From Siphlonurus alternatus (taxonomy: Eukaryota; Arthropoda; Insecta; Ephemeroptera; Siphlonuridae): a DNA stretch of 64,000 nucleotides. Every line of letters begins with the position of its first letter. Position 1 is the first letter of the stretch. The notes beneath the pieces are model-generated. The model searched no databases. It was not told the origin of the DNA and was given only the letters and a program-made list of their open reading frames with translations. Positions 14,018 through 59,780 of this stretch are shown one piece after another. The stretch is from the NCBI GenBank assembly GCA_949825025.1, contig OX463786.1, forward strand, positions 12,557,309 to 12,621,308, read 5' to 3'. A program made the translations under genes and the position numbers.

Positions 14018-16765
14018 ACATTATCCTTTGAGGATGCATTTATGAACCAATTATGGCCAGTCCGACTCGAATCTGAATCAATCAAAATAATAACATATAA
14101 ATTGACTTTGATAGTCAAGTTGTAATACAGCACATTTTTTCATCAGTTAAAAAAAAAATACATCATACGAATACATGACAAGTACTACTGTTAAGTTTTT
14201 TTTTTTATAATTTTTTACTTGTGACTTTTTTTTTACTTGACCACTTTGGTGTGTGAAAACTCAATGTTAAAACTTTTTATTTCCATAATGGAAAACATGT
14301 TATTTTTTGCAATACAAACAAAAATTCTCTCACACTTACAAACTAATTGTAAATTAATTTTATCTCTCATAATATATATATATATATTTTTTATACATAG
14401 CTTTAACGTTGTTGTTGTTTTTTAAAAGTACATGTGTTAACATTGAACTTAAAGAAAAAAGAACTTTATTAATAAAAAGTTTTTTATTTGGGTCTATAAT
14501 ATTTCGAATGGGATATTCGCTTATAGAATATAAAAAAAAAACTTTAAGTTCTTTGTATGATTGCTTAGAAATGTAATGGAGCGAATATTATTTGATAGGA
14601 CCGCATGCCGTATAGTATATAAGATAATTCTCTCAAAGGAAAGTTTTGTATTTTAACTTCGCCGCATTTCAATAATACTAAAATGTTATTTTTTTCAAAA
14701 CGTATGCATTTTTATTTTACTTTCATTTATATGTAGTGTTTTCTTCCCCCTTCTTTTTTAGTATTCGTTTTATTCAAGTGGGTAAATAATATAGTAGGAA
14801 AACCATTCAGCTAATATTATGTTAATCATATACAAGAATCTTAAACTGTATTATATACATATTCGAATAAAATAAATGTTCAGGAAAATATTTTATTGTC
14901 TTTAAGGGTATGTTGCATTTTGTTATAGTTTGTATTGTGAGCTTTATTTAGTAATAATATAAAGTATAAAATTGCGTACACATAAAATAGTAATGCATCT
15001 AATTCAATTTACTGATATAGGCTTAATTTACTTTTGTGACTTCATTAAATGCAGTTGATTTGTAATGTAATAGCATTATTTCAAATGCATGAATATAATA
15101 TTGACTATTATTATATTCTATAATATATTGTTTGATATAATTTAAAATTGTAACATAAAATGAAAAAAGTATAATATTTTTAATTAAAATGTTTTAATTT
15201 ATACTCAAAAACACATTCAATGCACTTGCACTGCATTTAAAAGGAAAATAATTTTAGATCGTTTCTATTTAGTGAATTTCTCTTCTTCTTTTTTTCTGTT
15301 GAGATTTAGTATCCCGTGAAATTGGCTGAGTATCAATTTAAACTTGCAAATACTTTGCATCAGTCCTACCAACTGAAAAGTGTTCAAAAGGAAACCTTAT
15401 GGCCTATATAAAATACACTGTAAAATTTAGAATGTAAAAAAAACAAATAAATAAATAAAAAAAAATAAAAAAATACAATTTGCTTCTTCTTTGACGGAGC
15501 ATACATGACCAAAATATGTGCCAATTGTCTCAAAATATCAATCAATCAAGTTGCTTCTTTCAGATTCTTCAATGTAATAATGACATACAACCCATAACAT
15601 GACACTTTTTTAATGTATATTTGGATCGAGTTATGTATAATGGTCTATTTTTCAGATTTTTTAATTAATCCTCAAACGCCCTTAAAAATCATGTTGCAAA
15701 ATGCTATGACGTCATAGTCATGCAAATATTTAACACGCTAGCATATGGAAAGATGTTACATGAATATGACGTCACAGTGATTATAAACGTGAAAAAAAAA
15801 TGTCCTTAATAACTTAGAGGTCCACTGTCAAATTATATATTAAAAAATATGCAGTTAGTCCATTAAAGTAATTTTTAAAATAAATAATCCGGAATTTTAA
15901 AATTTTAATTTTTAATTCTAGAGCAAACTTTTTATTAATTTTAAAGGAAAAAGTAAAATTACTCATAAATTTGTTTCCAGTGTAAGCCGATAGGAGTATT
16001 ACATGAAATAACGTGTTTTGAAAAGTTTTCGTGTTAGAAAAACCCCTCTTGACTTGATTCTAGTAATAAGAGCTAGTTGCTATGGTGATTATTTTTGTTT
16101 GTAGAAATCTTTTGTAAATTACATCTCTATATAGAAGTGCAATTCCTCGTCTACTGCATGTACTGTATATACTTCATTAAAACTTTTCAGATTGGATTTA
16201 CATTTTGTTTACAAGTAGCTTTGCAATGGAAATAAATAAGACTGGGTGCAGCAAATTGTAATGTATTCATGTTACACTACAAAGAGATGCATATATAATT
16301 TGTTAATTGTATTGAGTAATAATATATTTGCCTCAGTATGGATAATTGCAAGAAAATTCTGAGAAAATTTTGACGTTCCGAGTTTTAATTTTTTGAAGGC
16401 ATAAAAATTGCGTTTAAAAGAAATAAAAACTGTGCATTTTTTTATTTGCAATGCAGTATCTTGAATACATTCATGACCTATTTTATATTATGATTTTTAC
16501 CGCGTATTTTATAATACTTTGTTGTTTTTCTAAAAATTAGTTAGCATTTTGTACAGTACATTTTAACTTTGTACTTTTATTCCAACAATCTTACTATTAT
16601 ATAGGATCTGGCCAATCATGAAAAATAAAAAGTTAAAAATGGGGAATTCTCTTACAACTCAAATTTTAATTTAACTACTATATTATGATAGGGTACATAT
16701 TAACAATAAGTTTGACTTAAGTTTCAACTATTTTTAACTCAAATTTGGGGACTCTGAAGGGATTA

Positions 16766-17040
16766 TTAGAATAGGGGCAAAGTATGCAACCCACGCGCAA
16801 CCCTGAAAATTGTGACGTAGAAACTCCCTATATATTTAACACACAACAACTGCCTGATATCATAGTTTGAGCGTCAAGTAGTGATTGGCTATAAATTTTA
16901 GTAACACGATCGAAATCAGCGGGTTTTTCTACCCTAGTATCAATAATTTTGTCCCTAATATCAGTTTACTTTAATAGTGATAATCGAAAATATAAATTTA
17001 TTGCAGGGAAATTTCGCCTGCTAGGCAGTTTCTACGTCAC
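16766..17040. mobile_element. probable foldback element (GTGACGTAGAAACT arms)
   Basis: Inverted gtgacgtagaaact (16813-16826) and agtttctacgtcac (17026-17040) about 200 bp apart. The left part begins ggggcaaagtatgcaaccca, echoed near 6476 as ggggcaagtaagcaacccgc, so this is a dispersed repeat. Confidence 0.55.
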
Positions 17041-18842
17041 GTTTTGGCGCTAAATTCAAAAGGAGGAAGATTTTTAAAAAAATTCCCATGTCTCCAATTT
17101 TGAAAATGGAAACGTTTTTGTTTTGGGGCATTTAATTTCAAGGCATAGAGCTTCTGAAAAAAATTAAAATAAATGTAGGAGAGAATTCCCCATTGATAAT
17201 GAATGTACACAGCTGTATACAAGTAAATTATAAAGAACCAAAAATTGAATTAATTTAAGTTTCGTGGCAAAAAGCTTTTGTATCATTTCAAAATTTATTT
17301 CAAGCTATCGAATGACAAGTATTGAATATTGTATAAATAAATACAATAACACCAAAATGTTTAACTTTGACTTTTTTTTTTGTATATTAAAGAGTTATTT
17401 TGCTTTGAGTTGCATCTTTTGTATATATCGTATAATATTTATTTTTTTATTACAAAAGACTTAAAGAAACAAGATAGTAAAATTGATGTATTGTAATAAT
17501 TTAATATGACATCACTTCAATAAGAAAAAAAAAAAAAAATCAATTTTTTTATATTATAAAAGTCTTTTGTAAAGAGACAGACAATATCAAGGGATAGAAA
17601 TTGAATCATCAGAATTGAAACACTTTTATTTTTGTAAGACTTCACTATCGTAAGCTTTTATTATTAATATAATAATATTCCTGACGATTCAAAGAAAATT
17701 CTAACTCTTTTCTATAAAAAGAAAAATGTCAATAATTGTATTAATTTTTTTTGTTATAATCCATTATTGTGATTGAGATGGGAAAAAAAAAAGTTAAATT
17801 TTTACTTTTTTTTTTTTCTATAAAGAGGTAGATAATAAAATTAATAAATTATTTTTTTTTATTAATTTTATATGAAGTAAGTTTTTTAATTAATTTTTAT
17901 CGTGGATACTATATATCGCGTATTTTTATATTAAAAGTAATAATGTAATTATAAAAATTACTCTCGCGCTTTTTAAAAGTAATCGCGTATTTTTATTTAA
18001 AAAAAAAAAAAAAGCAGATGTATTGGACGTTTTTAATTTTCAATATTATAAATTCTCATCTCTACACGAAAGGAAAATTGTTTTATAAAATTTATTTAAT
18101 ATATATTTATAAACATTTAATTTAATCAGTTTTATTTTTACTTTTTAATATAGTTAAACAAATTACTTTACAAAAGTTTAAAAAGAACCAAAAAATTATA
18201 TTTATAATGTTGTTCAAGTATAATTAATTAAAATTTTATACCAGACTTAAAAAATGCTAATTGCCTATTAATAGATGTGTATCTTATTATGCTTTACCAC
18301 TGAATTTCAATATTAAAATTGTTCACCAGTAACTTGAATATACCTATAATATTAAATTTTTTGAGGGGGGGGGGGACTAAATTGTTGCTAAAATGTATAT
18401 AATAATGTTAGGAATATTGTCACTTTGGTAATTATTTTTTTATGGTGAAAAAATATAAAATTTGGATCAGAACAAAGAGAACAAAATGACTGTTCACTTT
18501 TTGAAGTAAAAATGTAAGCAATTATTCAGTCCAGTTTTTTAGCTATTAGTTTTTTAGTTGAAAAAGATGCTGATTTGACTAATGGCCGCCAGATTTCCAA
18601 TGATATTCTCACTATTTGTATTCTGTATATATCTCAAAAACTAGACAGACATTTTTTTGGCTAAATATTTATGTTATAATGTAAGGAATGTTTACTACTG
18701 TATAATTTTCAGAGTGATTCACCATCTCCTAAGACTAGTGACAATAATTCTTAACTGCATTCTCTGGTGTAATCCCTCAAATGTTTAAAAAATGGAAAAT
18801 AAAAAATATAATAAAAGTTTAAAGCAAAGTTTTGAACGATAG

Positions 18843-19055
18843 TATAGTCAAGTTAATTTGACATTCCTTCCGGAAGTAGCCGGAATTGTGAAGTTTGCAG
18901 CTCTACTGTTTGTGATTCAGTTTTGAAACTTGGTGGTTTGAAGTAGAAGTACTGACCTATGTGTGAAATTGTAACACTGAAATACGAATAAGAAGACCAG
19001 AAACCTTACACTTCCGGCTACTTCCGTTGGAATTATCATGTAAATTTGACTATAG
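18843..19055. mobile_element. foldback element, TCCGGCTACTTCCGG family (copy 1)
   Basis: Ends tatagtcaagttaatttgac and catgtaaatttgactata; next to them ttccggaagtagccggaa and cttccggctacttccgttgg. Internal sequence includes gtactgacctatgtgtgaaa. Flanking TA may be the target duplication, as in Tc1/mariner-type MITEs; inferred. Confidence 0.82.
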
Positions 19056-19894
19056 CTCTTTCTTCAGGTAATATTATTTACAAACTCCTTGATAACTCCA
19101 TCTACGGAGAACCACGTGAATTTAATATTATTTTTTTTTATCTTGAAACGCTTTATTAGTTCATAAAGTTGATATTTTTATTATCAAGTCATATTTTTAT
19201 ACTCAACTGTGAAAATTATCCAATCTAGAAGCAAATCTATAAAAAAATATATATGATCTAATAACGACATTTTCTTGGTGATGTTTCTGACATTAAAATT
19301 AAGTTGTAAACTTCACCAGATGACGTTAAATTATATTTATTGGATCGTCTATATTTTTTTTTTTACCTTTGCTGGAGGTATGAAATACATTAAACTAGTT
19401 TATTATGAAGTGTTAATGAAAGGAAAAGAAATATTAAAAAAAAAATAAGATTATAAAAATTATTTTACATTTAAATATAAAAAAATTAGTACCTTATAGC
19501 ATTAAAGTGCGTTATAATTATGAAACGGTTGTGACGTCATATGCTATTATGTTGACTTATGGTATATTTGAGGAGAGGGTTTCTTATCATTTAATGATAC
19601 AACTAACGCTTTTCTTATCATTTAGATGCTATAATTGCGTAAATTTTACACTTACCTGCAAGCATGCGTGATTCAAATATCAGATCTATCTCCACCTTTC
19701 TTTCTTTTACTAAACGAAGATACTGAAAAAAATTGCTAAATATTATAGTCTAGTATAGCTTTTTTTTTTTTTTAATCAATCTAAGGATGTTTGCGTCACA
19801 AGCGATAATTTGATTTTAAATTTGTGGGTCTGACATAAAATTGCTTAAGAAATTGGGACACCTTCTAATCAAGGCAAGGTGTCCCATGCAGTAT

Positions 19895-19960
19895 TTGCAT
19901 AGTTCTGACTGAGGGAACCGTGGAAACTTTAGACAGAATGGTCAACATTTGATAGAGGTT
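19895..19960 (-). repeat. SINE-tail fragment
   Basis: On the minus strand reads aagtttccacggttccctca gtcagaac, as in the 5S-derived SINE tails. A similar minus-strand fragment lies at 8555-8610 and a plus-strand one at 41600-41640. The 5S-derived heads are missing. Confidence 0.5.
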
Positions 19961-20796
19961 GGTATGCCGAAAAAACAAATAAACAAGAAGGTTTTGAATG
20001 AACACGCACATGAAGTTATAATGTAGATTTAATTATAGATTTATTTAGCTCATTTTGCTATACAAATAACATAGAACAAGTCAAAATTATAATAAATTTA
20101 ATACAAAATAAAAACACAAAACATCAACAAAAAACATAAAATATAAACAGTACTGAACATTACGCTTCCATGTAAAATTCTTTAACATCATTAAATAAAT
20201 TTTTTAATTAATTCTTAACACATGCAAATGATCCAGAATTTTTTAAATAATAAAGTAAATATTTTTGTTTGTTTTTCCATTTAATTAAGTCACATGATCG
20301 TAACAGTGGGCGTGGTAATCTCATCAGCTGATCACATTATCAAATGTTTCATCATTGCTAATTATAATGAACAGGATATACAGTAGCTTGGTCATGCGAA
20401 TGTAATCAGTCTTAAAAAAAAAAGATCTCGCAGATTATACCACTAATTAATTCAACGTTAATTTGTTTTATTTAGAACAATTTTATATCACTGAAACTTT
20501 AATCCTTGTTTCCTTGTGGACATAAAATGTTTTGTAATAAAAAAAAAAACGTAATCTTATTAGCCAAAGAATTTATTACATTGTGATAATAAAAAAAAAA
20601 AGAACGAAACAAAAGAAAAGAAAAGCAATTTTGAATGTTTCTTATTTTACTTCTAAGTTTGATTAATTAAATTGATAATTAATCTTATATTATATAACAA
20701 ATCATTATAAATAATACAATCAACACGTTGTACATTATACAACAAAAAATACGTAATTTTATTTTTTAATTACGAGAATATAAAGTTTTGTATTAT

Positions 20797-21000
20797 AATG
20801 TACACCTCTGTACTCCACGAACGTTACCCATTTTCTGTTTGTTGATGTTGCCACACAGTCTAATAGAAGATATGGTGAACTTAAACTTTTTGGGTATAAT
20901 TGGACTAAGGTGATCTTCTTGCCTCCCAAAATTACAAAACTGCATCTCTAGCAAATGAGGCAGGAGTAAAGTTCGTGCTGTCCAAAGGTGTATATACATA
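20797..21000. mobile_element. GTGTACACCTCTG repeat (copy 2)
   Basis: Left end atgtacacctctgtactcca then cgaacgttaccc; right end aagttcgtgctgtccaaagg tgtatat. Relative of 8009-8155. The minus-strand open frame over it is a by-product of the repeat. Confidence 0.6.
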
Positions 21001-21387
21001 CAACTGCATTTATATATTATATAATATAAATTAATAATTTTTTTCATTACCAAAATTGTCAATATTTAATGAATTTATAAATACAAACATTATGCCGAAC
21101 AACTAAAAAATCGTTTTGGGTATTTTTTTTTTTACTCAAAACTTAGTTTCATCATAGAACTGATATAATTATGTCCAAATAATACAATAATTAAAATAGT
21201 GTCTGTAATAAATTGTTGCAAATTCGTTTAAAAATGAAGGAAATTGTTGCACAAAATTTATAACTGTGTATTCCCAGTAATGATTTAGAGGCAATGTATG
21301 GATATCTTAAAAATTACATATACATACAGTGTAGTCAAAAATAACAATATAAAATTCAACCAAAAATGTGCTAAGAATATTCACAAT

Positions 21388-21605
21388 ACAGTCAAATTTA
21401 CTTGATATTCCCGCTGGAAGTGGCCGAAAATGAGTATAGTTTCTGATCTTCCTGTCCATGTCTGATGTTTGTACTTTTACAAACAAGTCAGTCCTCTTAT
21501 TGCAAAGCTCTCTGTAAAATTTCAATCTACAAATGCAAACAAGAAGGACAGAAACCTCTCACTTCCGGCTACTTCCGGCGGGAATTTTAAATTAATTTTA
21601 CTGTA
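21388..21605. mobile_element. foldback element, TCCGGCTACTTCCGG family (copy 2)
   Basis: Ends tacagtcaaatttacttgat and ttaaattaattttactgta, with cccgctggaagtggccgaaa and cttccggctacttccggcgg inside. Confidence 0.82.
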
Positions 21606-22537
21606 GTTAACTGCAATGGAATTTCCTCTCTTCAAACTTATTATAAAGACTTTCCTTTGATCTTGATCATTAGTGATCAAAATACCTCTCTCACACCTTA
21701 AATTTACACCATACCTTGCCCCCTATATCATATAATAAAACACATTTTTCTTCTTTTCCTCGTATGATGTCATCTTGAAAACATTCCTGTAATATCCTTC
21801 TGTTACACAAGAGGGGAGATTTTCTAAGCAGATTGTCCATAAGAAATATTCGCCTACCTTTTTTTTATACCCTCATAAGTATTTCCACACCCTCTTATTT
21901 AAATATTCTCGCGTGTAATAATAATGAAAAAAATAATAATCTGACCACTACTGGTTTAACGAAAAAAAAATTAATCTCGTCTTCTGCATGCATAGAAAAA
22001 AAAAATTAAGCTTTAATATAATAATAATAATTCCTTTCCAACTAAATTATAATGTTAAAGTTTTAATTATAAATTTAATTAACTTTTTTTTATACAGTAT
22101 TATAATAAAAAAATATACACTGTTAAAACGTTTATTTTAAGTGGAATAAATTGTAGAAATTTTTAATTCATTATCGTAATGGAGCAGTTATATGGCTCAA
22201 TAATATATAAAATTATAATATTATTCTCATATTATATATTAAATATTTCTTAAAATGATTTATTTCACTTTTTAAAAATAAAATAGAATATTGTAAAAAT
22301 GTGAAACTATTCCACATATAACAAAAAAGTCGTATTTTAAATCTAATGTAAAAGTAAATTTAATATTATTGAACAATATCTTTATTTTATATATATATTC
22401 CTAAAGGTACAATATCATAAAATATATATTTATATAAATTGAGCGTTGGGAATAAAGAAGAAAAAAAAAAGCACTGCACCATTTTTACCTGTAGTATATA
22501 TAGGTACAAATTTGATATCTTTATACTCGATAAGATC

Positions 22538-22540
<3 letters not shown>

Positions 22541-22611
<71 letters not shown>
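22541..22611. repeat. (CT)n microsatellite
   Basis: About 35 CT units, uninterrupted. Confidence 0.97.
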
Positions 22612-22613
<2 letters not shown>

Positions 22614-24749
22614 TTTATTTCTCTTTGACATAACGTAAGATATATTGCTTATTGACTTTGCCAGCACAGCAAAAGATCAGCAAAGATATATACTTACATA
22701 AAGTATGAGAAAAGTGCACTTGTCGAGTTGCACTACATTTTGTTTTGACACTTTTAGTAATTACATATAAGTCAACCACAGGCAGAGTTACCAACATTAC
22801 AAAGATATCACTTAATCTATTGTACTTTACAATTAAACTAAAATGTCTTTAATCTCTTAAATTTAAAATGTCACAAACATAGTTTTGTCGTATTCTTTTG
22901 TATTGTTTATAAGACGTTTTTATCTTTCTACTATTGTTGTTGTTTTCAACTTCTGTACATGAACGATGTCTTAATGTTGACTGTTTTAAAGAAAATTTTA
23001 ATATATAGAAAGTTAATGCTACATAACAGTACAAAAAAAAGAAGGGGGGGGGGGTGATTCTCAAACTAAGCGAAAATAATAAGTGAAAGACTGCTTTGAA
23101 TTTTTTTTTTTTTTTAAATATTCCAATGATTAAAGCATGTTCTCGGAAAATAATATTTTTTCAAGCTTTTATCTATTGTCTTTCAAATATTATATCTTCA
23201 TGTTAATGACATTTTTGCTTTGAATTAACGGGTGTAAGTATTACACTTTATTAAGTATTCTTTATTATATATTATGGTATTAAACAAAAATCAAATGCGG
23301 TCAAAAAACAACAACAATAATTTTCAGGTGCAATAATAATAATAAAAAAAAAAATGAACTGTAACTGATATTTTTTTCGGTCAGTACTTAATTCCCTTAT
23401 TAATTTTTTTTGGTATTGCGTCGAATAATATAAAAAAATGTTATTTTAATTCAATTATTTCAGTATATTTAATATATTTTATTTTAATAATTGCATTTTT
23501 ACGACTGTAAAAATTAATTCAGTGTAAATTCTATAATTGCAGTATTCCATTTAACAAATATATTAGTAATAATTTTGTTATATTATTATAATATTTTTAT
23601 TGATGAATGGTCTAAATAGTGTTGTACATGTGATTATTTTATTATAACGTCAAATTAATAACACAGTAAAATTAATTCAATTAAAGCAATAAGATATAAT
23701 TGATTGGAATAATGTATTTTGAAATTAATAAACAATAACTATTATTGATAAAGTTTGTATAATGAATAATTATTTAAATTTTATTACCAGGTATATAAAG
23801 TAATTAATATTGGCAAATGATAATAACATACAAATATACAATTGCATATTAATAACTACCAATTTTCGATAGTGGATCATATAAATGATTCATTGGAAAC
23901 CAATGGAATGTAACATAAACATTTTTGTCGATACAAAAACGTTGTTGATATTTTTTATTGAAGGTTGAATATTAACAGCACTTTAAAAAAATATTAATTG
24001 AGTTATATCGTTCCAAAACCAGTTAAATAATTCTCTTTGATCATATTTTTGTTATAGTCCTGACATTTTTATAAGCCCAAAATCATGCAGAATATAAAAT
24101 ATATTAATTCGATTTTTATAAAGTACTCAAAAAATATTTTCATTTCATTCATTTGTTATCTCTCTTTAGCTCATATCAATGTTATCAATTTGATTGATTT
24201 ATATAAGTTATTTCAATTTAACTATCAAAATTTATATAAATAAAATTATACTGTATGTATATTTAATAGTATTTCATGTTATATTATGTTTAAAAATAGT
24301 TTGACATATTTTACATTTGAAAGGTTGATTAGATTTCTACTTAACGACCTAATTATATACACTTATAAACAGCCTGAACGTTATTACTCTTGCTCAAATT
24401 GTTGACAGTGTCGTAATTTATTTACTTATTTTGAAATAACTATAATATATAAAATTTATATGAAAGTGTAAATAAGTTTTCTGACCTTTCTATTCATTCG
24501 TATTTCAATTCCATACATAGGTCAGTACTTATACAATTCACTAAAGGTCAGTTTCATATCTTGTTTCAAAGAGATATCAACCTTCTGTCTGGATGGCTTT
24601 ATGGCTTTTAGGTTACTTTGATCATCATCTACTGCAAAGCCCCGTATGTCAAGTTTTAATATTGCAATTTATTCACAAACTTTACACTTCTACTTCCAAA
24701 AAGGAACCTAAAATTAATATTGCTACACTGCTCATCACATATAGTTGTT

Positions 24750-24840
24750 TTCGTCGTGTTTGTAACGTCTTCAATGATTGGTTGTCAGTTTGTAACAATC
24801 CTTCTGATTGGTGGAAGAAGAGTCGAAGCACTACCGAATA
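24750..24840. repeat. dispersed repeat (TTCGTCGTGTTTGTAACGTC), second copy
   Basis: Matches 7195-7320. The open frame 24593-24850 runs through it and is not credited as a gene. Confidence 0.5.
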
Positions 24841-26088
24841 TTCACGATGATAATCCAGTTGTACGATACATTTTTATTAAAATGGAGCGTACATGACAAG
24901 CTGTGTAAGGGAAGGGGGGAGGGGCTTTCCCAAAATTGTAAATTTTAATTATCATGCAGCTACATTGTACATTGCGATAAAAAAAAATCATCCGGCGCAA
25001 AGTAAAAGAAGTGCAAAAAATATCATTCTTTAAAGCTATATTTTTTTATAAACGACGATTTAATTTGTAATGCGCGACTAAATTAGCACACTTTTTATAT
25101 ATAATGTCTTCTTTATAATAATATTCTATCTCTTTAAGAGATTTAAGGGTATATCCATATCGACTTTATATTATATAAAGCAGCTCTAGGTTATCGATTA
25201 TGTTTAAATTAATAATTTGATAAACCTGTAGGAATTAAATCTTATTTCTATTGAGAATTGATGTTATCTCAGCACGAATTGAAATTATATACACGGAGAA
25301 AATTTATTGATAGAAATTAGCATACGTCTTGATATTTTTAAGACTTCATTTTTTTATTGTTTTATTTAAATATTTTTTTTTATATAAAATAATATTTAAA
25401 ATTATAGTTTGCATGTATTGTGACTTATGGAAATCAATATATATTGCTTTGATTTAGTAGTCTATAACAATAAGTTTTATTTTATATTCAATGGAATAAT
25501 ATTATTATGATTGTATTCTTGATGTGGCTTAGATTTTATAACTTTTTTATAGTCAGTTCAATGGCCTTTTAAAGATAAAAATTTTTAATTTAATTTTTCA
25601 ATACATTACCGGAAAGCTTTAGCAATATATAAGAATGAATTCTGATCTTTATGTCAGAAAAAATTAATATCATATAATAGTATTATTTAATTTGTATATT
25701 TTGTGTGTATGAGTTCAATACACAATAAAAAATCAAGTGTATTGCTTACATATTACATTTAATATACGTTCAATTGCTGAACAAATTGCCTACTTTCAAG
25801 GCGAGATGTTCTGGTTAGGTGGACAATTATTTTGATTGTTTTGTTTACCTTAGAACATTTCCTTCGCACAATACTGTGTGTATATTAACGTATTTTCATT
25901 TCGTCGCCTCAAAAAAATTACCTTGCTAATCTCCATGCCTCCCTAAGAATAATACAGAACATAATGAGGCTGCAAGTTGGAAATTCTCCAAGACGAAGAG
26001 TGTACATTAAAACTATTTAATTAATTTAGCTGTCATGTTCTTCAATTTTGGCTATCTAAGGATTCATCAACAAAATTGTCTCGAAACC

Positions 26089-26303
26089 AAAGGCGAATTT
26101 ACATGGGCGATTTCCAGACTGTGACGTGATGCGAATAAAGCGCACTTGCTGTAACATCACTAACATCCAGCATTGGCGGCCATATTTGGCGATTAAAAAA
26201 AAAAGCATCGTAATTAACGCGATATATCTAGCGAATTCGCTCGCCGCATAGGATTTCACAACTTTTACGTCAAATTCTAAATGTCGCTCATGAAATCCAC
26301 CTT
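26089..26303. mobile_element. foldback element, GGATTCACATGGCGA family (copy 2)
   Basis: Ends aaaggcgaatttacatgggcga (left) and tcgctcatgaaatccacctt (right). Shares ggcggccatatttggcgatt and ttcgctcgccgcataggatt with the other copies. Sits about 120 bp before the probable first shg exon. Confidence 0.8.
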
Positions 26304-26420
26304 AAAAAAAAAATGCATTTTTTTAAGTATATACAGAATTTCTCAGTCCCCTATAATATCCCATGGCATGATAATTGTTGACCTCGCCACCGTGTCTGAC
26401 CTCTGGTCTTGTGTCTACAG

Positions 26421-59500
<33,080 letters not shown>

Positions 59501-59780
59501 GAAAGACGTCAAGACGGAGCCAACTTCACTTCACTGGAACCAAAGAGTGGTCACACGACGCACAAAATAGCAGTTGATTAAAAAAAAGACACTTTTGCAA
59601 TTCTAAGATCTCCGTTTTCAGTTAAGTGAAGTGATGTTTCTTAAAAAAATAATGATAAAGACTGCATTTTTATTTCTTTTCATGATAAAAAAAAAAAACT
59701 TTTTTACTGTCACTAAATATGTGACTTAATTTTTTTTAAGAAGAACTTTTTTATAAATAAATGTAATAAGAATAAAAATG
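59501..59780 (+). other. shg: shg 3' UTR (likely)
   Basis: Starts directly after the TAG. GC falls quickly to the AT-rich background. Two overlapping-range polyadenylation hexamers AATAAA lie at 59756-59761 and 59771-59776. The real transcript end cannot be set from sequence alone and could be further downstream. Confidence 0.5.
59756..59776 (+). promoter_or_regulatory. candidate polyadenylation signals (two AATAAA)
   Basis: AATAAA at 59756-59761 and again at 59771-59776, about 260 bp after the shg stop codon. In this AT-rich sequence such hexamers arise often by chance, so placement rather than the motif itself is the support. Confidence 0.4.

Larger units (their letters stand above)
13396..14073. 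mobile_element. outermost repeat of the nested cluster (TATGGCCAGTCCGA family)
   Basis: The left part (agggttggactgg... tacggacctagggcac) and right part (aattatggccagtccgactc) correspond to the ends of the uninterrupted repeat at 63613-63775 (agggtcggtccgg... gtacggaccc ... cttatggccagtccgagc). The GGGGCATTC element lies between them. Third level of nesting. Confidence 0.55.
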
